Shown: one piece after another, positions 1-9,324 of the stretch
Position numbering within the stretch: the stretch's first letter is position 1
Layout: each line of letters begins with the position of its first letter
From: a virus
Strand: one strand, 5' to 3'
Length of the DNA stretch: 43,115 nt
Virus record (IMG/VR): IMGVR_UViG_3300027522_000008
Span: 1 to 43,115 of that record
The notes under the pieces: generated by a model
What the model saw: the letters and a program-made list of their open reading frames with translations, nothing else
What the model was told of the DNA's origin: nothing
Databases searched by the model: none
Program-made: the position numbers and the translations under genes

Positions 1-3000
1 CGTCTTCTACGCCTTCTTGCAAAAATTTAGTAATATCGCTTTTAAATTGATCTGGGTCTAAAAAGCCTTTTTCGCGTTTGGATTTTTTCACTGCCTCTTG
101 TGCTTTTCTCATCGCCTCAGCCAACTCTGTGATGTCGTCACCCGCGATTTCTCCATCCGCAGCGACACTCCTTAGTACAGTACCCAAGTTGCTCATCGCG
201 TTCGTAGCCACTTCACCCTCAATACCATATTTCGACATCTGTAACCTTAGGTCCTGCATCGAGGAGGAGGTCTCAAGGATTACGTCTCTTGCATCGATAC
301 TACCCTTAATTGCCGCAGACTCTTTATCCCTAGCCTCAGAAAGTTTGAGCAATTGGTCGATTTGTTTGGTTAAATCAACCTCGGTCTTTTTACCCTTAGC
401 ATCATTGACTAGCGCATCCATGGTTTTCGAAATACCATTTTGTACTTCTTCAAAATTTTTCCTGCCAGCCGTGAATGACGACATATTAATGGTATCTTGG
501 AAGAGCATTATTTCTTTTCGAGCTTGCTTAAGCTTCTCTGCCATAAGTGCAGGGTCTATATCTTTTAAATCAAGATCTTGTCCTTTCTGATTTTTAAACA
601 ATGAGTCACTCAGCTCTGTCATGAATTTTTCAACTTTTTCCCGTTCTTTGTCGGGTAAAGATCTATTCGACCCACTAAAATCTTGGACAGCCTTCGCTAT
701 ATTCTCCATATTAGCCGCACGACTTGGAGCAGCGATTGTCTCGACCTTGTCCCGAGCTCTTCCCGCTTGAACCGGGTTCAGTGGATTACCGTCCCCAAAG
801 GGTGCGGACGTCTCACCCAAGGATATCATCTGTGCCTTAGTCTTTATCTCTTCAAGTGAGTCTTTAAGTTGTTTCATATCTGCGGCAGAAAGTACACCAT
901 CATCATCAGTAAGCCTCGTAAGTAGTTCGTTCATGTCATAAAAGCCATCAACAATCATTTGGTCACCTTCTTTTGTGCCTGCGAAACCCTTAAGATTTGA
1001 CATCTCGCCAAACGCCTTGCTGATCATCGTCGTCATCGACCCTACATTTTCCCTGCTCTTCTCCATGCCCCCCTTATCCAGCTGGTTGAGCGCTGTAGTC
1101 AACTTACCTAGACTAGTTGTATTGTTCTGAAGTTCGGTTTTTAGCTGACCGATTTCTTTATTATATTGTGTGATCGCCTTCTCCTGCGAGGCCTTCGCCC
1201 TTTCCAGATTCGCAATACTCTTCTCGGCAGCTACTCTCTTTTTGGTGGCTTCATCCGCAGCGCGCTGCCAAGTTGATTCATTCGCCAACATAGCATCATA
1301 CTCTCGAGTGTTCTCACGCTTGTTACTCGGAAAATCGGGCTTTCCCGCTCTGAAGGCCTCCTCGTACATTGGTGTACCGTATTTGTGGCCCGCCGGCAGT
1401 GCTTTGCCCTCCTCGGGTGTTCGCCCCCAGCGACCAGTGTCCTTGTCACCGATCCAAGTCCCTCCTCTGGCATTCTTTTCAAAAGCTTCGCGGGCTGCCC
1501 TTGTTGTTTCTTTATTTTTCAGTGAAGTTTCTTCGTTTTGTTTCAAAAGAGCCAACCCCTCAATAGTTTTAGTAAGGGCGGCACTGGTTCTGGCAAAGGC
1601 TTCTGCCGCGACGCCGCGGGCGTGCTCGCGCCCTTTTAAAGTTTGCGCGATTTTGTCCCCTTCGGCTCCCCCTCCAGCATATTGTTTTTGTAATCTTTGA
1701 AGTTCCTTTGACTGTTCACTCCCGGCTGAGAAAGCTGCCATTGGATTACCCAAACCCCTTCTCGCTGCCCAATTGGCTCTGGGTTGCCCGGGGATGCTAC
1801 CGCCCCCACCAAAGCCCGGGCCGCGATCACCACCGACGCCGCCCTGCGCGCCAATGGGCAGCCCGGTGACAGGGTCAGTTCCCCCTCCCCCTTCTTTACC
1901 AGCATCCTGCCAATTTGCAATAAACACCTTTAAGTTGTTTTTGCCATCAAATGAGAATCTCTCGTTTTGAGAAAACAGATCTTTTATCTCTCTGTCAGGT
2001 TTAATTAAATTTTTAGCTTGAGTTCTTGAAATGTCTTCTAGTTTTTTGTTGCTGAAGATTTGCTCCGACGACCCACCGAGCATTTTATCTAAGAATAACC
2101 TATGATTCTTTTGAAGTTGCTGGGTTAAGGGTTCAACATAGGCATTAGCGGGGTTATTGCCACCGGGGTCGGTAAGGCTTCTGAGCATTTTAAGATTGGC
2201 TATCATGCCGCTCGTTTGTAAATCCCTGCCCGAATCCCCAAGCATATTTCCTTGTTTATAATTTAATTTGTTAGATTCCCAGTCTTTAAAAGCTTTGATG
2301 GGGGCTCCGGCAGCGCCCCCGATACCACCTGCAAAACTTATTTGCTGAGCTAATTTCAACTGAGCCGTAGCAGCTACTTTCATCGCTTTCGCGTAGTCCA
2401 TCTCTGCCTTCTGCTTAGCCCTCATCACTGTAATTTCTCGAGATGTTGCGGAAGTGAGGTCCTCTAACGCTTCCCGATGCTTCTTCATATTAGCGACAAC
2501 AACTCTATTCTCCGCACCACCGGCGGGGCCCTTTGCCATTTTAATGGCATCAGCGATAGCCTTGTCTGCCCCTGATAAATCTGCATTTCTTATTGCTTCA
2601 AAAAATGCTGGGCCAAACTTTTTATTTATTTGGTTCTGAAAGTCTTTACCCATGAAGCCGCCCTTCTGAGGAGTAAGCTTTTCAGTCCCCCTTACCTTAC
2701 TAAGAAGATGTGTTTCGAGATCCGACATTAGAGCTTCTTGTTTTTTAACCTGAAGGTCATTTAGCTCGTTCGCATGTTTTATTCTGAGCCTGCGCTCTTC
2801 TGAAGCGGCGTTAAATTCTATTAGCGTTCGTTCTGAAGCTGTTTTAGAAAGATTATCTACTAGAGTCTTAGTTCCAAGGTCAAACATCTTAAGAGTCTGA
2901 TCTTCGAAAAGTTTAGTTAGTGATTTTTTTAATGTTATTTGATTTTTAAGACCCTTAAGGTTGTTTTTGAATTTTTGAATTTCGTCATGAAGAAGACTAG

Positions 3001-6000
3001 TTTCCTTCGCAAATGCATCCTCTTCTTTAATCAAGCCCTCTTCCATAGTGGCCCGCCGCTTTAAAATTGGAAGTAATTTTCCATTGATGATCATGTGCAA
3101 TCTCATGAAGTCATCTTCATCTAGATTAACTTTTTGATCCATTTCCTTGAGTGATTCGAGAAGATCCTTCTGCTCTGCTGAAAGACCGTCAAGGGAAGAG
3201 AGTTGTGCCACCACCTTCCTATTGTAGGCTTGCGCTTCATCTTGGGAGATATTATACTCATCTGAGAGACTCTTACCACTGTCCTTCAAATTAGTAAACT
3301 CCTTCAACATTTCTCTAGCCTTCTTCTGACCCACACCATCCAGCATACTTGCAAACCCCTGTGCCGCCTTAGCCATGTTTTCTGCAGAGGTATCCTTTGA
3401 ATATAGCATACCTTGATTTTGAGCGAAGGCATCTAGTGCCGTTGCTGAAGCCCCTGCCCCTTGGGCCATTTGATTAAATCTCGATGCGGCACTTTTTATA
3501 GCTGCATTAAGCTCTCGAATATCTTCTACACTCGTATTAACATCTTGGATTTTTGAAATAACCTCGGCCTTGGTGTTTAACTTATCTTTGCCAACAGTAA
3601 CACCACCACTCCTCTTCATTGTGTCGCCAATGCCGGCGAGATTCAGGCTTCTGATTATGTCATTCTTTGCAGCCGCGACCCCAGCCGCGTCCCCTTTACC
3701 AAGGGCTTTACCAAACGCAGAGGTTGCCTCACTGGCTTTGGACATGTGTTCATTAAGATTTTTAAAAGACTCGGCAGATTTTTTTGCAGCCTCTTGTACT
3801 CGTTTACGGGCAGCCGCTCCCTTTGCGTCATAAGCCCCCTGCATTAGCTTATTAACCCCGATTCCAACCGCCGCTACTGCGAGAGCAATTGCAACCGCTG
3901 GGTTAGCCGCTGCTGCGGCATACGCAGCGCGCCCGCCACGTGCAATTCCGCCGCCCATCCTAGCTCCCAGACCCTTCGTGCCACCCCCCTTATTAGCTTT
4001 AAAACGCATATCCGGCTTTCCGGACTTAGTAAGAGGCCCACTGAAGGCACTTTTTCCCATACTGACTTTCGCAGAGGCGATGACGCTTTTAGTCCATACA
4101 GCCAACCCTGCGATGCTGGCGCTAATCCCTGTACCAAGTTTACTAAGAGCGCCCAATATTCCCCCGTAGCTTTGGGTAGCCATTGCAATCATGGGATAAT
4201 ACATCGCAAAAGAGGCCGATAAATCCAGTACACTGCTACTAAATGTAGAGACACCCTCATTTGTCTCTTTTAGTCTATCACTCATGACGCTCAGTTGACT
4301 ACCGACCATCATCATGCCCATTGACATGCCCATGCCCATATCATCGCCGCCACCTTGTTTTTTCTGTGCAAAGTTAGGAATATAACCATCCGCTTTTCCC
4401 TGTCTTTGGATGCTTTTCATGGTCGCACCGGAAGCTAGATGCATATTAATTGCATTACCTAGTGAACCCTCTTTGGTATTGTAAACCCCTGTACCGCCGT
4501 TCAAGCGATCATCATGACCCACGCGTACCTGATCTCTTCTTACTCCAGCGCGGTCTTCTCTATCTATAGCTGCTCCAAGCCCTCCAAGTGCGAAGTTTGG
4601 AATAAAACCTCCCGCCTTGGTTTTTTTGGACAGGAGCCCTGTATCGGCTCTTGCAGACGTATTGTTTGTCGGCCTAGAAATTAAGCTCTCAAACACAACC
4701 TTATTCCGACGAAGCCCGTCAACAACAACTTCCTTTGGCATACTGCCTACCATACCTTGAAGCTGTTTTAAGCTTCTAAATTTTTTCTCTGGCCCCACTT
4801 CAGGCATTGAGAGGATGCCAGATGTGACCATGTTCGGTCTCATTCTGTGTCGAAGCTGGGGAAACGCAACTTTACTCATCCCTTCGAAAGGTGACATGCG
4901 GCCTAATAATTCAGATTTTCTTTTCTCAGGTGACTGCGAAGGGAGACCGGCCCAAAGTTGATTGATTAACTGGCTTGAATATATTGGTTTGCCTGTCTCT
5001 TGGCTGACATTAGCTAACTCTTTAAATTGTTGAAATCCCCTTCCTTTTCGTTTTGACATGTTATATTGAATCTGAAGGGCCTCCTGCCCGGCAAGCCCTG
5101 AAGAACGCGAGTGCATCTTGCCCGATGTGTAATCCATCCTCCCACCCTCATCACCACCAATATACTTCATGCCCCCGCGCTCGCCATCATCCCAACGCCG
5201 CAAGCCCGGTGCTAGCTTGTTCTTATTGAGCGTCTTAGCTAGGTGAGCCCTCTGTTTCTCCGCCCAAGGGTTGGCTCTTGGGGCCATAAAATTAGGAACA
5301 AAACCGAGTGCCGAAATTGCCTTCTGCATTCTAGTCGCCGTACTCAGCTTTTGTTTTTGAGTCATTTTCCGCGCACCAGACGAACCGGGTCCAGCCTTCA
5401 GATTTTTTCCAAGCCCGGGTAACTCTGTCGCGAACCTCGCCCCCAGCCCCATATCATCAAGAAGACCCTCGGTATATGCCTTATTTATAAGACTTTGCTT
5501 GGCCTCACCCGTAGCTGACCTTTTTGCATCAGCCTTCTTTAATTGGGAACCGAATTTAAAAGTTTTTATAAATTTAGAGTTTGCTTTCTCCCCTCTCCCC
5601 TCTTCAAAATCAAACGGAGCCTTAAAGCTTCCGCCCGCCTCCGATAGCTCATCTAGCTGCCCGGGGGTATTGGTGGCAATCCTTGCTAGATTTTCAAATA
5701 TGTCTCCCTCCGTACCGGGGGATAAAAAGGCATTTGATTTTTTAAGTGAATCTACTAGCCCTTTCTTGTCTTTAAGTCTGCCTTTATGGTTAAGTCCTGT
5801 ATGCTTAAGAAACTGCTCAGTTAAACTTACCATTGGCCCTGCCATGTGATCTGAGATTTGTTGAGAAAACTTTTTCGAAGTTTCATCTCCTTTTTTTGGC
5901 ATACTTTGAAGAGAGCTTATCTGCAAACCTGTAAATTTTATCGAATCATTTGATAAATCATTACTCTTCATTAGGTCCGAAAGTGCAGGTATTTTCTTAA

Positions 6001-8230
6001 TCGGCAGTTGAGCGTGGTCTGACTTATTCGGCGTTCCATAATAAGATAAAAGACCTATTGCTCCCTGCGTATTATATGTATGTATATTTCGGGGATTTTT
6101 GGGCTCTCTGCCAGCCTTAGATTCTTTTATATTTTTTTGTGTACCATAACTATAACCCTGACCCGACGCCACATGACTAGGGTCGAGTTTTCCCTCATTT
6201 ATTTTTCGAGTAATAGTGGATTGAGACATAGACCCTTTGCCCATTATGCCTGCCCCTAGCGATGTAAGTTTTAAGTTAGCAAAATTCGGAACAAATCCAC
6301 CCGCAGAATTATAAGGGTCATACCCATGTACACCCTTAAATGAGTCTCTGTAATTATTGCCCGCAGAAGACGTTCGTGGTGGCATAATGCCCGGCTGTTG
6401 TAATCCCGGAAATTTCTTTATTTCTTCATTACCATTATAAGTAACTTTTCCTACCCCCGGAATGGTGGCTTCTTTTATTTTGCCCGCTTGGTAGCCGCCA
6501 GCTTTCGCGAGCCTTTTTTCTTGAACTTCTTGACTAAAGTTAGGAACAAATCCAGAAGCAGCGCCCATATTGAAGCTGGGAATAAAACCGCCTGCCTTGG
6601 GTTTTTTGCCCCCCGTTCTCTTTGCGCCCCCCTGCATTGCTAATACCGCTGGCGCAGCCTTTTGTGCAGCCAGCGTAAGTTTTTCCATTTCTGCTCTAGA
6701 TTCTTTAATTTTCTGAGCCAACACACGAGCGACTGCCACCATCCCCTCTTCTGAAGCTGTGGCTTGATTAATAAGCGCGGGGCGTTGAGCTAAAATATTT
6801 TGAATTATATTTTGTGTACTTGCTAGTTTTTGGGAAGCAGTTTCCATTCCCATGAAACCCGCAGCAGCGTCTTTGACAAATACTGCTAACTTAGCTCCTA
6901 TTTTGACAAGCACAAAACCAAGCAATGCTAGCCCCGGACCGCTTATGATTTTCCCCATGCCCTCATACACAGCGGTACCAACTGTTTCACCCAAACCAAA
7001 AAAGTTTTTAGGGCTTATCAAATCAGCAAAGCCATTTACCATTTTAAGAATTCTATCTAAAGCGGGTTTAACAGTAAGGGCACCTACCTCTGTTGCAAAC
7101 TTGGTTAAATTAACCATCGTTTTATTTACCATACCTTCAGTGGTAGAAGTCAAAAGTCCCATGCGTTGAGTAGCTTCATTAGTAGTTTCATTGGCTACCA
7201 TTAATGCTTTTTGATATTTTCCTGTCTCATTAGCTAGTTCAGGCAGAACAGCTTTTAAAACGTTTACCTGAAAAACACCCGCTAACATTTCAGAAGAGGT
7301 AGCTCTAAGTGATGGAGCTAGTGAACCATAAACTTTTGCATAGTTTTCTAAAACTTTCATAGCAGGAAGTAGCTCCCCGCTTGTTTTTCGTACAGCCACG
7401 CCAAGAGATTCTAGTTGACGCAGGGTTTCTGGTCTCTGAATCCTCGTAAAAATAGTTTTAAAGCTATTACCAATAACCGCACCACCCCGAGCAGTCTTTT
7501 CTTGAGCGGTGGTTACAATCGAAATCAATTCCTCGAAACTAACATTCGCACTATTAGCCGCAGCACCCGTCCTTTTGATAGCTTCTGCCAAATCACCAGA
7601 GCTAACAGCAAATTTAGCATCTACCTGAGCCATCTTATTAACAATCTGCGTTGAGTTACCAGCAGCTTTACCAAAGGTGTTTATGGCGGCGGTTAGTGAT
7701 TCCGTTGCATTTTTAACATCCATACCACCTAATTTTGCAAGGGTCATGGCGGCGGTTGTTCTTTTTAGTGACTGTTCAACATTTAAACCCTGCCTAGCAA
7801 ATTCTTCCGCAGATTCAGCAACCTCATAAAAACTATGCCCCGTGGCTTTGGCAGCCTTGAAAAGTCCATTTGAAAATCTTTCGAAATCTTTACCGGTGGC
7901 ATTCAGAAGGACTTGAATATTTGTGAGTTGCTGCTCTACTTTGATAGTCGTCTTAACGAGCTCTGACATCGCTTTTTGAACAGCAAAAATAGCACCAGCC
8001 GAAGCACCGAATGCAATGACACGAGCGTTAGAAGCTTCTAGTGATTTATTGAACTCATTTGCCGCCCCAGTAATACGTCCAAGGGGCTGTGTAAAATTCT
8101 TGGCAACAATGGGGTTTTTATTGAAGGACTGAGTTTTATTGAAAAGGGCTTGAAGCTGCTGCTCCGCCTTCCGCATTTCTGAAGCGGGGACGTTGATTCC
8201 AATATCAATTGTTGCACTATTCCTAGCCAT
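1..8230 (-). CDS. Tail tape measure protein, 3' end beyond window
   Basis: An open frame runs from ATG at 8230, behind an AAAGGA ribosome site, past the left edge without a stop (at least 2,743 residues). The protein sets tail length and sits in the tube lumen. Residues about 60-350 resemble the TP901-type tape-measure core (alpha-helical, Ala-rich, with GASAGAIFAVQKAMSELVK and the segment FARQGLNVEQSLKRTTAAMTLAK). Two hydrophobic Gly/Ala-rich segments lie near residues 420-450 and 1360-1460. Six GF(V/I)PNF-type repeats lie between residues about 545 and 1285. Long coiled-coil-like stretches follow. It comes after two tail-assembly genes, the standard order. An AGTGTAAT promoter-like motif lies 22 nt upstream. 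Very long for the family; at about 1.5 angstrom per residue it implies a tail of roughly 400 nm or more. Confidence 0.93.
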   Translation of the reverse strand, partial: MARNSATIDIGINVPASEMRKAEQQLQALFNKTQSFNKNPIVAKNFTQPLGRITGAANEFNKSLEASNARVIAFGASAGAIFAVQKAMSELVKTTIKVEQQLTNIQVLLNATGKDFERFSNGLFKAAKATGHSFYEVAESAEEFARQGLNVEQSLKRTTAAMTLAKLGGMDVKNATESLTAAINTFGKAAGNSTQIVNKMAQVDAKFAVSSGDLAEAIKRTGAAANSANVSFEELISIVTTAQEKTARGGAVIGNSFKTIFTRIQRPETLRQLESLGVAVRKTSGELLPAMKVLENYAKVYGSLAPSLRATSSEMLAGVFQVNVLKAVLPELANETGKYQKALMVANETTNEATQRMGLLTSTTEGMVNKTMVNLTKFATEVGALTVKPALDRILKMVNGFADLISPKNFFGLGETVGTAVYEGMGKIISGPGLALLGFVLVKIGAKLAVFVKDAAAGFMGMETASQKLASTQNIIQNILAQRPALINQATASEEGMVAVARVLAQKIKESRAEMEKLTLAAQKAAPAVLAMQGGAKRTGGKKPKAGGFIPSFNMGAASGFVPNFSQEVQEKRLAKAGGYQAGKIKEATIPGVGKVTYNGNEEIKKFPGLQQPGIMPPRTSSAGNNYRDSFKGVHGYDPYNSAGGFVPNFANLKLTSLGAGIMGKGSMSQSTITRKINEGKLDPSHVASGQGYSYGTQKNIKESKAGREPKNPRNIHTYNTQGAIGLLSYYGTPNKSDHAQLPIKKIPALSDLMKSNDLSNDSIKFTGLQISSLQSMPKKGDETSKKFSQQISDHMAGPMVSLTEQFLKHTGLNHKGRLKDKKGLVDSLKKSNAFLSPGTEGDIFENLARIATNTPGQLDELSEAGGSFKAPFDFEEGRGEKANSKFIKTFKFGSQLKKADAKRSATGEAKQSLINKAYTEGLLDDMGLGARFATELPGLGKNLKAGPGSSGARKMTQKQKLSTATRMQKAISALGFVPNFMAPRANPWAEKQRAHLAKTLNKNKLAPGLRRWDDGERGGMKYIGGDEGGRMDYTSGKMHSRSSGLAGQEALQIQYNMSKRKGRGFQQFKELANVSQETGKPIYSSQLINQLWAGLPSQSPEKRKSELLGRMSPFEGMSKVAFPQLRHRMRPNMVTSGILSMPEVGPEKKFRSLKQLQGMVGSMPKEVVVDGLRRNKVVFESLISRPTNNTSARADTGLLSKKTKAGGFIPNFALGGLGAAIDREDRAGVRRDQVRVGHDDRLNGGTGVYNTKEGSLGNAINMHLASGATMKSIQRQGKADGYIPNFAQKKQGGGDDMGMGMSMGMMMVGSQLSVMSDRLKETNEGVSTFSSSVLDLSASFAMYYPMIAMATQSYGGILGALSKLGTGISASIAGLAVWTKSVIASAKVSMGKSAFSGPLTKSGKPDMRFKANKGGGTKGLGARMGGGIARGGRAAYAAAAANPAVAIALAVAAVGIGVNKLMQGAYDAKGAAARKRVQEAAKKSAESFKNLNEHMSKASEATSAFGKALGKGDAAGVAAAKNDIIRSLNLAGIGDTMKRSGGVTVGKDKLNTKAEVISKIQDVNTSVEDIRELNAAIKSAASRFNQMAQGAGASATALDAFAQNQGMLYSKDTSAENMAKAAQGFASMLDGVGQKKAREMLKEFTNLKDSGKSLSDEYNISQDEAQAYNRKVVAQLSSLDGLSAEQKDLLESLKEMDQKVNLDEDDFMRLHMIINGKLLPILKRRATMEEGLIKEEDAFAKETSLLHDEIQKFKNNLKGLKNQITLKKSLTKLFEDQTLKMFDLGTKTLVDNLSKTASERTLIEFNAASEERRLRIKHANELNDLQVKKQEALMSDLETHLLSKVRGTEKLTPQKGGFMGKDFQNQINKKFGPAFFEAIRNADLSGADKAIADAIKMAKGPAGGAENRVVVANMKKHREALEDLTSATSREITVMRAKQKAEMDYAKAMKVAATAQLKLAQQISFAGGIGGAAGAPIKAFKDWESNKLNYKQGNMLGDSGRDLQTSGMIANLKMLRSLTDPGGNNPANAYVEPLTQQLQKNHRLFLDKMLGGSSEQIFSNKKLEDISRTQAKNLIKPDREIKDLFSQNERFSFDGKNNLKVFIANWQDAGKEGGGGTDPVTGLPIGAQGGVGGDRGPGFGGGGSIPGQPRANWAARRGLGNPMAAFSAGSEQSKELQRLQKQYAGGGAEGDKIAQTLKGREHARGVAAEAFARTSAALTKTIEGLALLKQNEETSLKNKETTRAAREAFEKNARGGTWIGDKDTGRWGRTPEEGKALPAGHKYGTPMYEEAFRAGKPDFPSNKRENTREYDAMLANESTWQRAADEATKKRVAAEKSIANLERAKASQEKAITQYNKEIGQLKTELQNNTTSLGKLTTALNQLDKGGMEKSRENVGSMTTMISKAFGEMSNLKGFAGTKEGDQMIVDGFYDMNELLTRLTDDDGVLSAADMKQLKDSLEEIKTKAQMISLGETSAPFGDGNPLNPVQAGRARDKVETIAAPSRAANMENIAKAVQDFSGSNRSLPDKEREKVEKFMTELSDSLFKNQKGQDLDLKDIDPALMAEKLKQARKEIMLFQDTINMSSFTAGRKNFEEVQNGISKTMDALVNDAKGKKTEVDLTKQIDQLLKLSEARDKESAAIKGSIDARDVILETSSSMQDLRLQMSKYGIEGEVATNAMSNLGTVLRSVAADGEIAGDDITELAEAMRKAQEAVKKSKREKGFLDPDQFKSDITKFLQEGVED
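4370..6604 (-). repeat. Six dispersed GFxPNF peptide repeats inside the tape measure gene
   Basis: Short near-identical peptides recur: AGGFIPSFN (about 6604-6567), SGFVPNFS (6560-6535), AGGFVPNFA (6303-6278), ALGFVPNFM (5312-5286), AGGFIPNFA (4616-4591) and ADGYIPNFA (4395-4370). The spacing is irregular (about 13 to 330 residues), so this is not a simple tandem duplication. Each is preceded by Ala/Gly/Lys-rich sequence and followed by a stretch with a different composition. Function unknown. Confidence 0.9.
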
Positions 8231-8252
8231 ATAATCCTTTTACCGACTATAA

Positions 8253-8260
8253 TTACACTA
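8253..8260 (-). promoter_or_regulatory. AGTGTAAT late-promoter-like motif before tape measure
   Basis: The minus strand reads TAGTGTAATTATAG, 22 nt before the tape measure ATG and about 10 nt after the previous gene's stop. It matches the motif seen at several other late-gene starts (35742, 35815, 37936, 21184). A ribosome site (GGTAAAAGGA) lies between motif and start. Confidence 0.55.
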
Positions 8261-8268
8261 AAAAAAAG

Positions 8269-9234
8269 CTATTCGCCGTGTAATTTTATTAAGTCATCCA
8301 TGTCCAAATGACCGCCCTTTTCAGCAGCAGCTTTGGCTAAGGATATGCCTCCATCCGGTGCACCAGATGTAAGACCCATGCGCTTCATGTCTTCCTGTGT
8401 GGCACCCACTACGGTAGTAGCCGAAGATTCGTCCATTTTTTGCTTTATTTTGTCACTGTTTTTACTGACATTGAATAAGTCAATTAGCTTATCTGGATCT
8501 GACATCGTTTCTGGGTCTGGGTCATGTTTAAGCTCAGAAAGTATATGTTTAAAGTATTTACCGAAACTAAAGAGTTCGTTTTGATTAAATGTTAATTCCA
8601 CAACAGGTCTTCCATAAAAAATAAATGGATTGTCCTCACATAAATAAAAAGAATTAAGAAAAAATCCCGAAAGAGCAACCCTTTTAAGGTTGTGGTCAGA
8701 ATACATCTCAGAAAGGACGTTGTAATTAGCAATTAATAAAAGGATATCTTTTTCATGAATTTCCTCGAAAACTTCTGCACTAAAAAGTGGCACCTTGCAT
8801 TCTGCGTCTTTATAAGAGGTTGTATATATAAAAAATTCATTTACTTTTTTTGTAGCATAAGACTCTACCGTGTATCCGACTAACTCGAGTTTCTCTGAAG
8901 CGATCTCTGCATGTTCTTGTTGTACATCATTAATCTGCTTCTGAATAGAGTCCATATCAGCCTGCAATATGAATTTAGATTTTGTTATCTTTAAGGCTGA
9001 TGCTTGTTGTAAGCACTCTTTTATTCGAGTATCTTTTTCAGAAGACCACAAACCTTCCTTTTCTAGATCTTTTAGTTTTTCCTCTTCAGTTGGAAGACCC
9101 TTACTTTTTGCATGATTTTCATATTCTTTTTTTCTTTCATCAATCTCCTCTGAAGAGAAGAGATCTATATGTTTTAGATAAAAGGTGCCAAATTTTTCTA
9201 AATAAGATTTATTATACCCACGGATTACATCCAT
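8269..9234 (-). CDS. Putative tail assembly protein (hypothetical, 321 aa)
   Basis: Not recognised by sequence. It lies between the tail tube and tape measure, where tail assembly chaperones normally sit, and is soluble and highly charged with a predicted coiled-coil around residues 30-130. A longer reading could start at 9276, but that start follows a terminator U-tract with no ribosome site. ATG at 9234 has a near-perfect AGGAG 5 nt upstream and is preferred. The C-terminal 60 residues are Gly/Ala-rich and look flexible. No slippery frameshift junction with the upstream gene is evident because the terminator separates them. Confidence 0.75.
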   Translation of the reverse strand: MDVIRGYNKSYLEKFGTFYLKHIDLFSSEEIDERKKEYENHAKSKGLPTEEEKLKDLEKEGLWSSEKDTRIKECLQQASALKITKSKFILQADMDSIQKQINDVQQEHAEIASEKLELVGYTVESYATKKVNEFFIYTTSYKDAECKVPLFSAEVFEEIHEKDILLLIANYNVLSEMYSDHNLKRVALSGFFLNSFYLCEDNPFIFYGRPVVELTFNQNELFSFGKYFKHILSELKHDPDPETMSDPDKLIDLFNVSKNSDKIKQKMDESSATTVVGATQEDMKRMGLTSGAPDGGISLAKAAAEKGGHLDMDDLIKLHGE

Positions 9235-9279
9235 GTATACTCCTCTTAATAGATGTGGTTCAATTTTTTTAGACATTAC

Positions 9280-9305
9280 AAAAAAGGCCCCATTTTCATG
9301 GGGCC
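9280..9305 (-). terminator. Intrinsic terminator
   Basis: On the minus strand an 8-bp stem GGCCCCAT / ATGGGGCC closes a GAAA loop and is followed by six T. It lies after the stop at 9325 and before the start at 9234, separating the two tail-assembly genes into different transcripts or damping read-through. Confidence 0.88.
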
Positions 9306-9324
9306 CGTGTGTTCTTTTTATAAC

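Noticed and set aside
8269-9276. A longer start (9276) for the tail-assembly protein
   Set aside because: The upstream start lies 3 nt after a terminator T-tract with no ribosome site, while ATG 9234 has AGGAG at ideal spacing.
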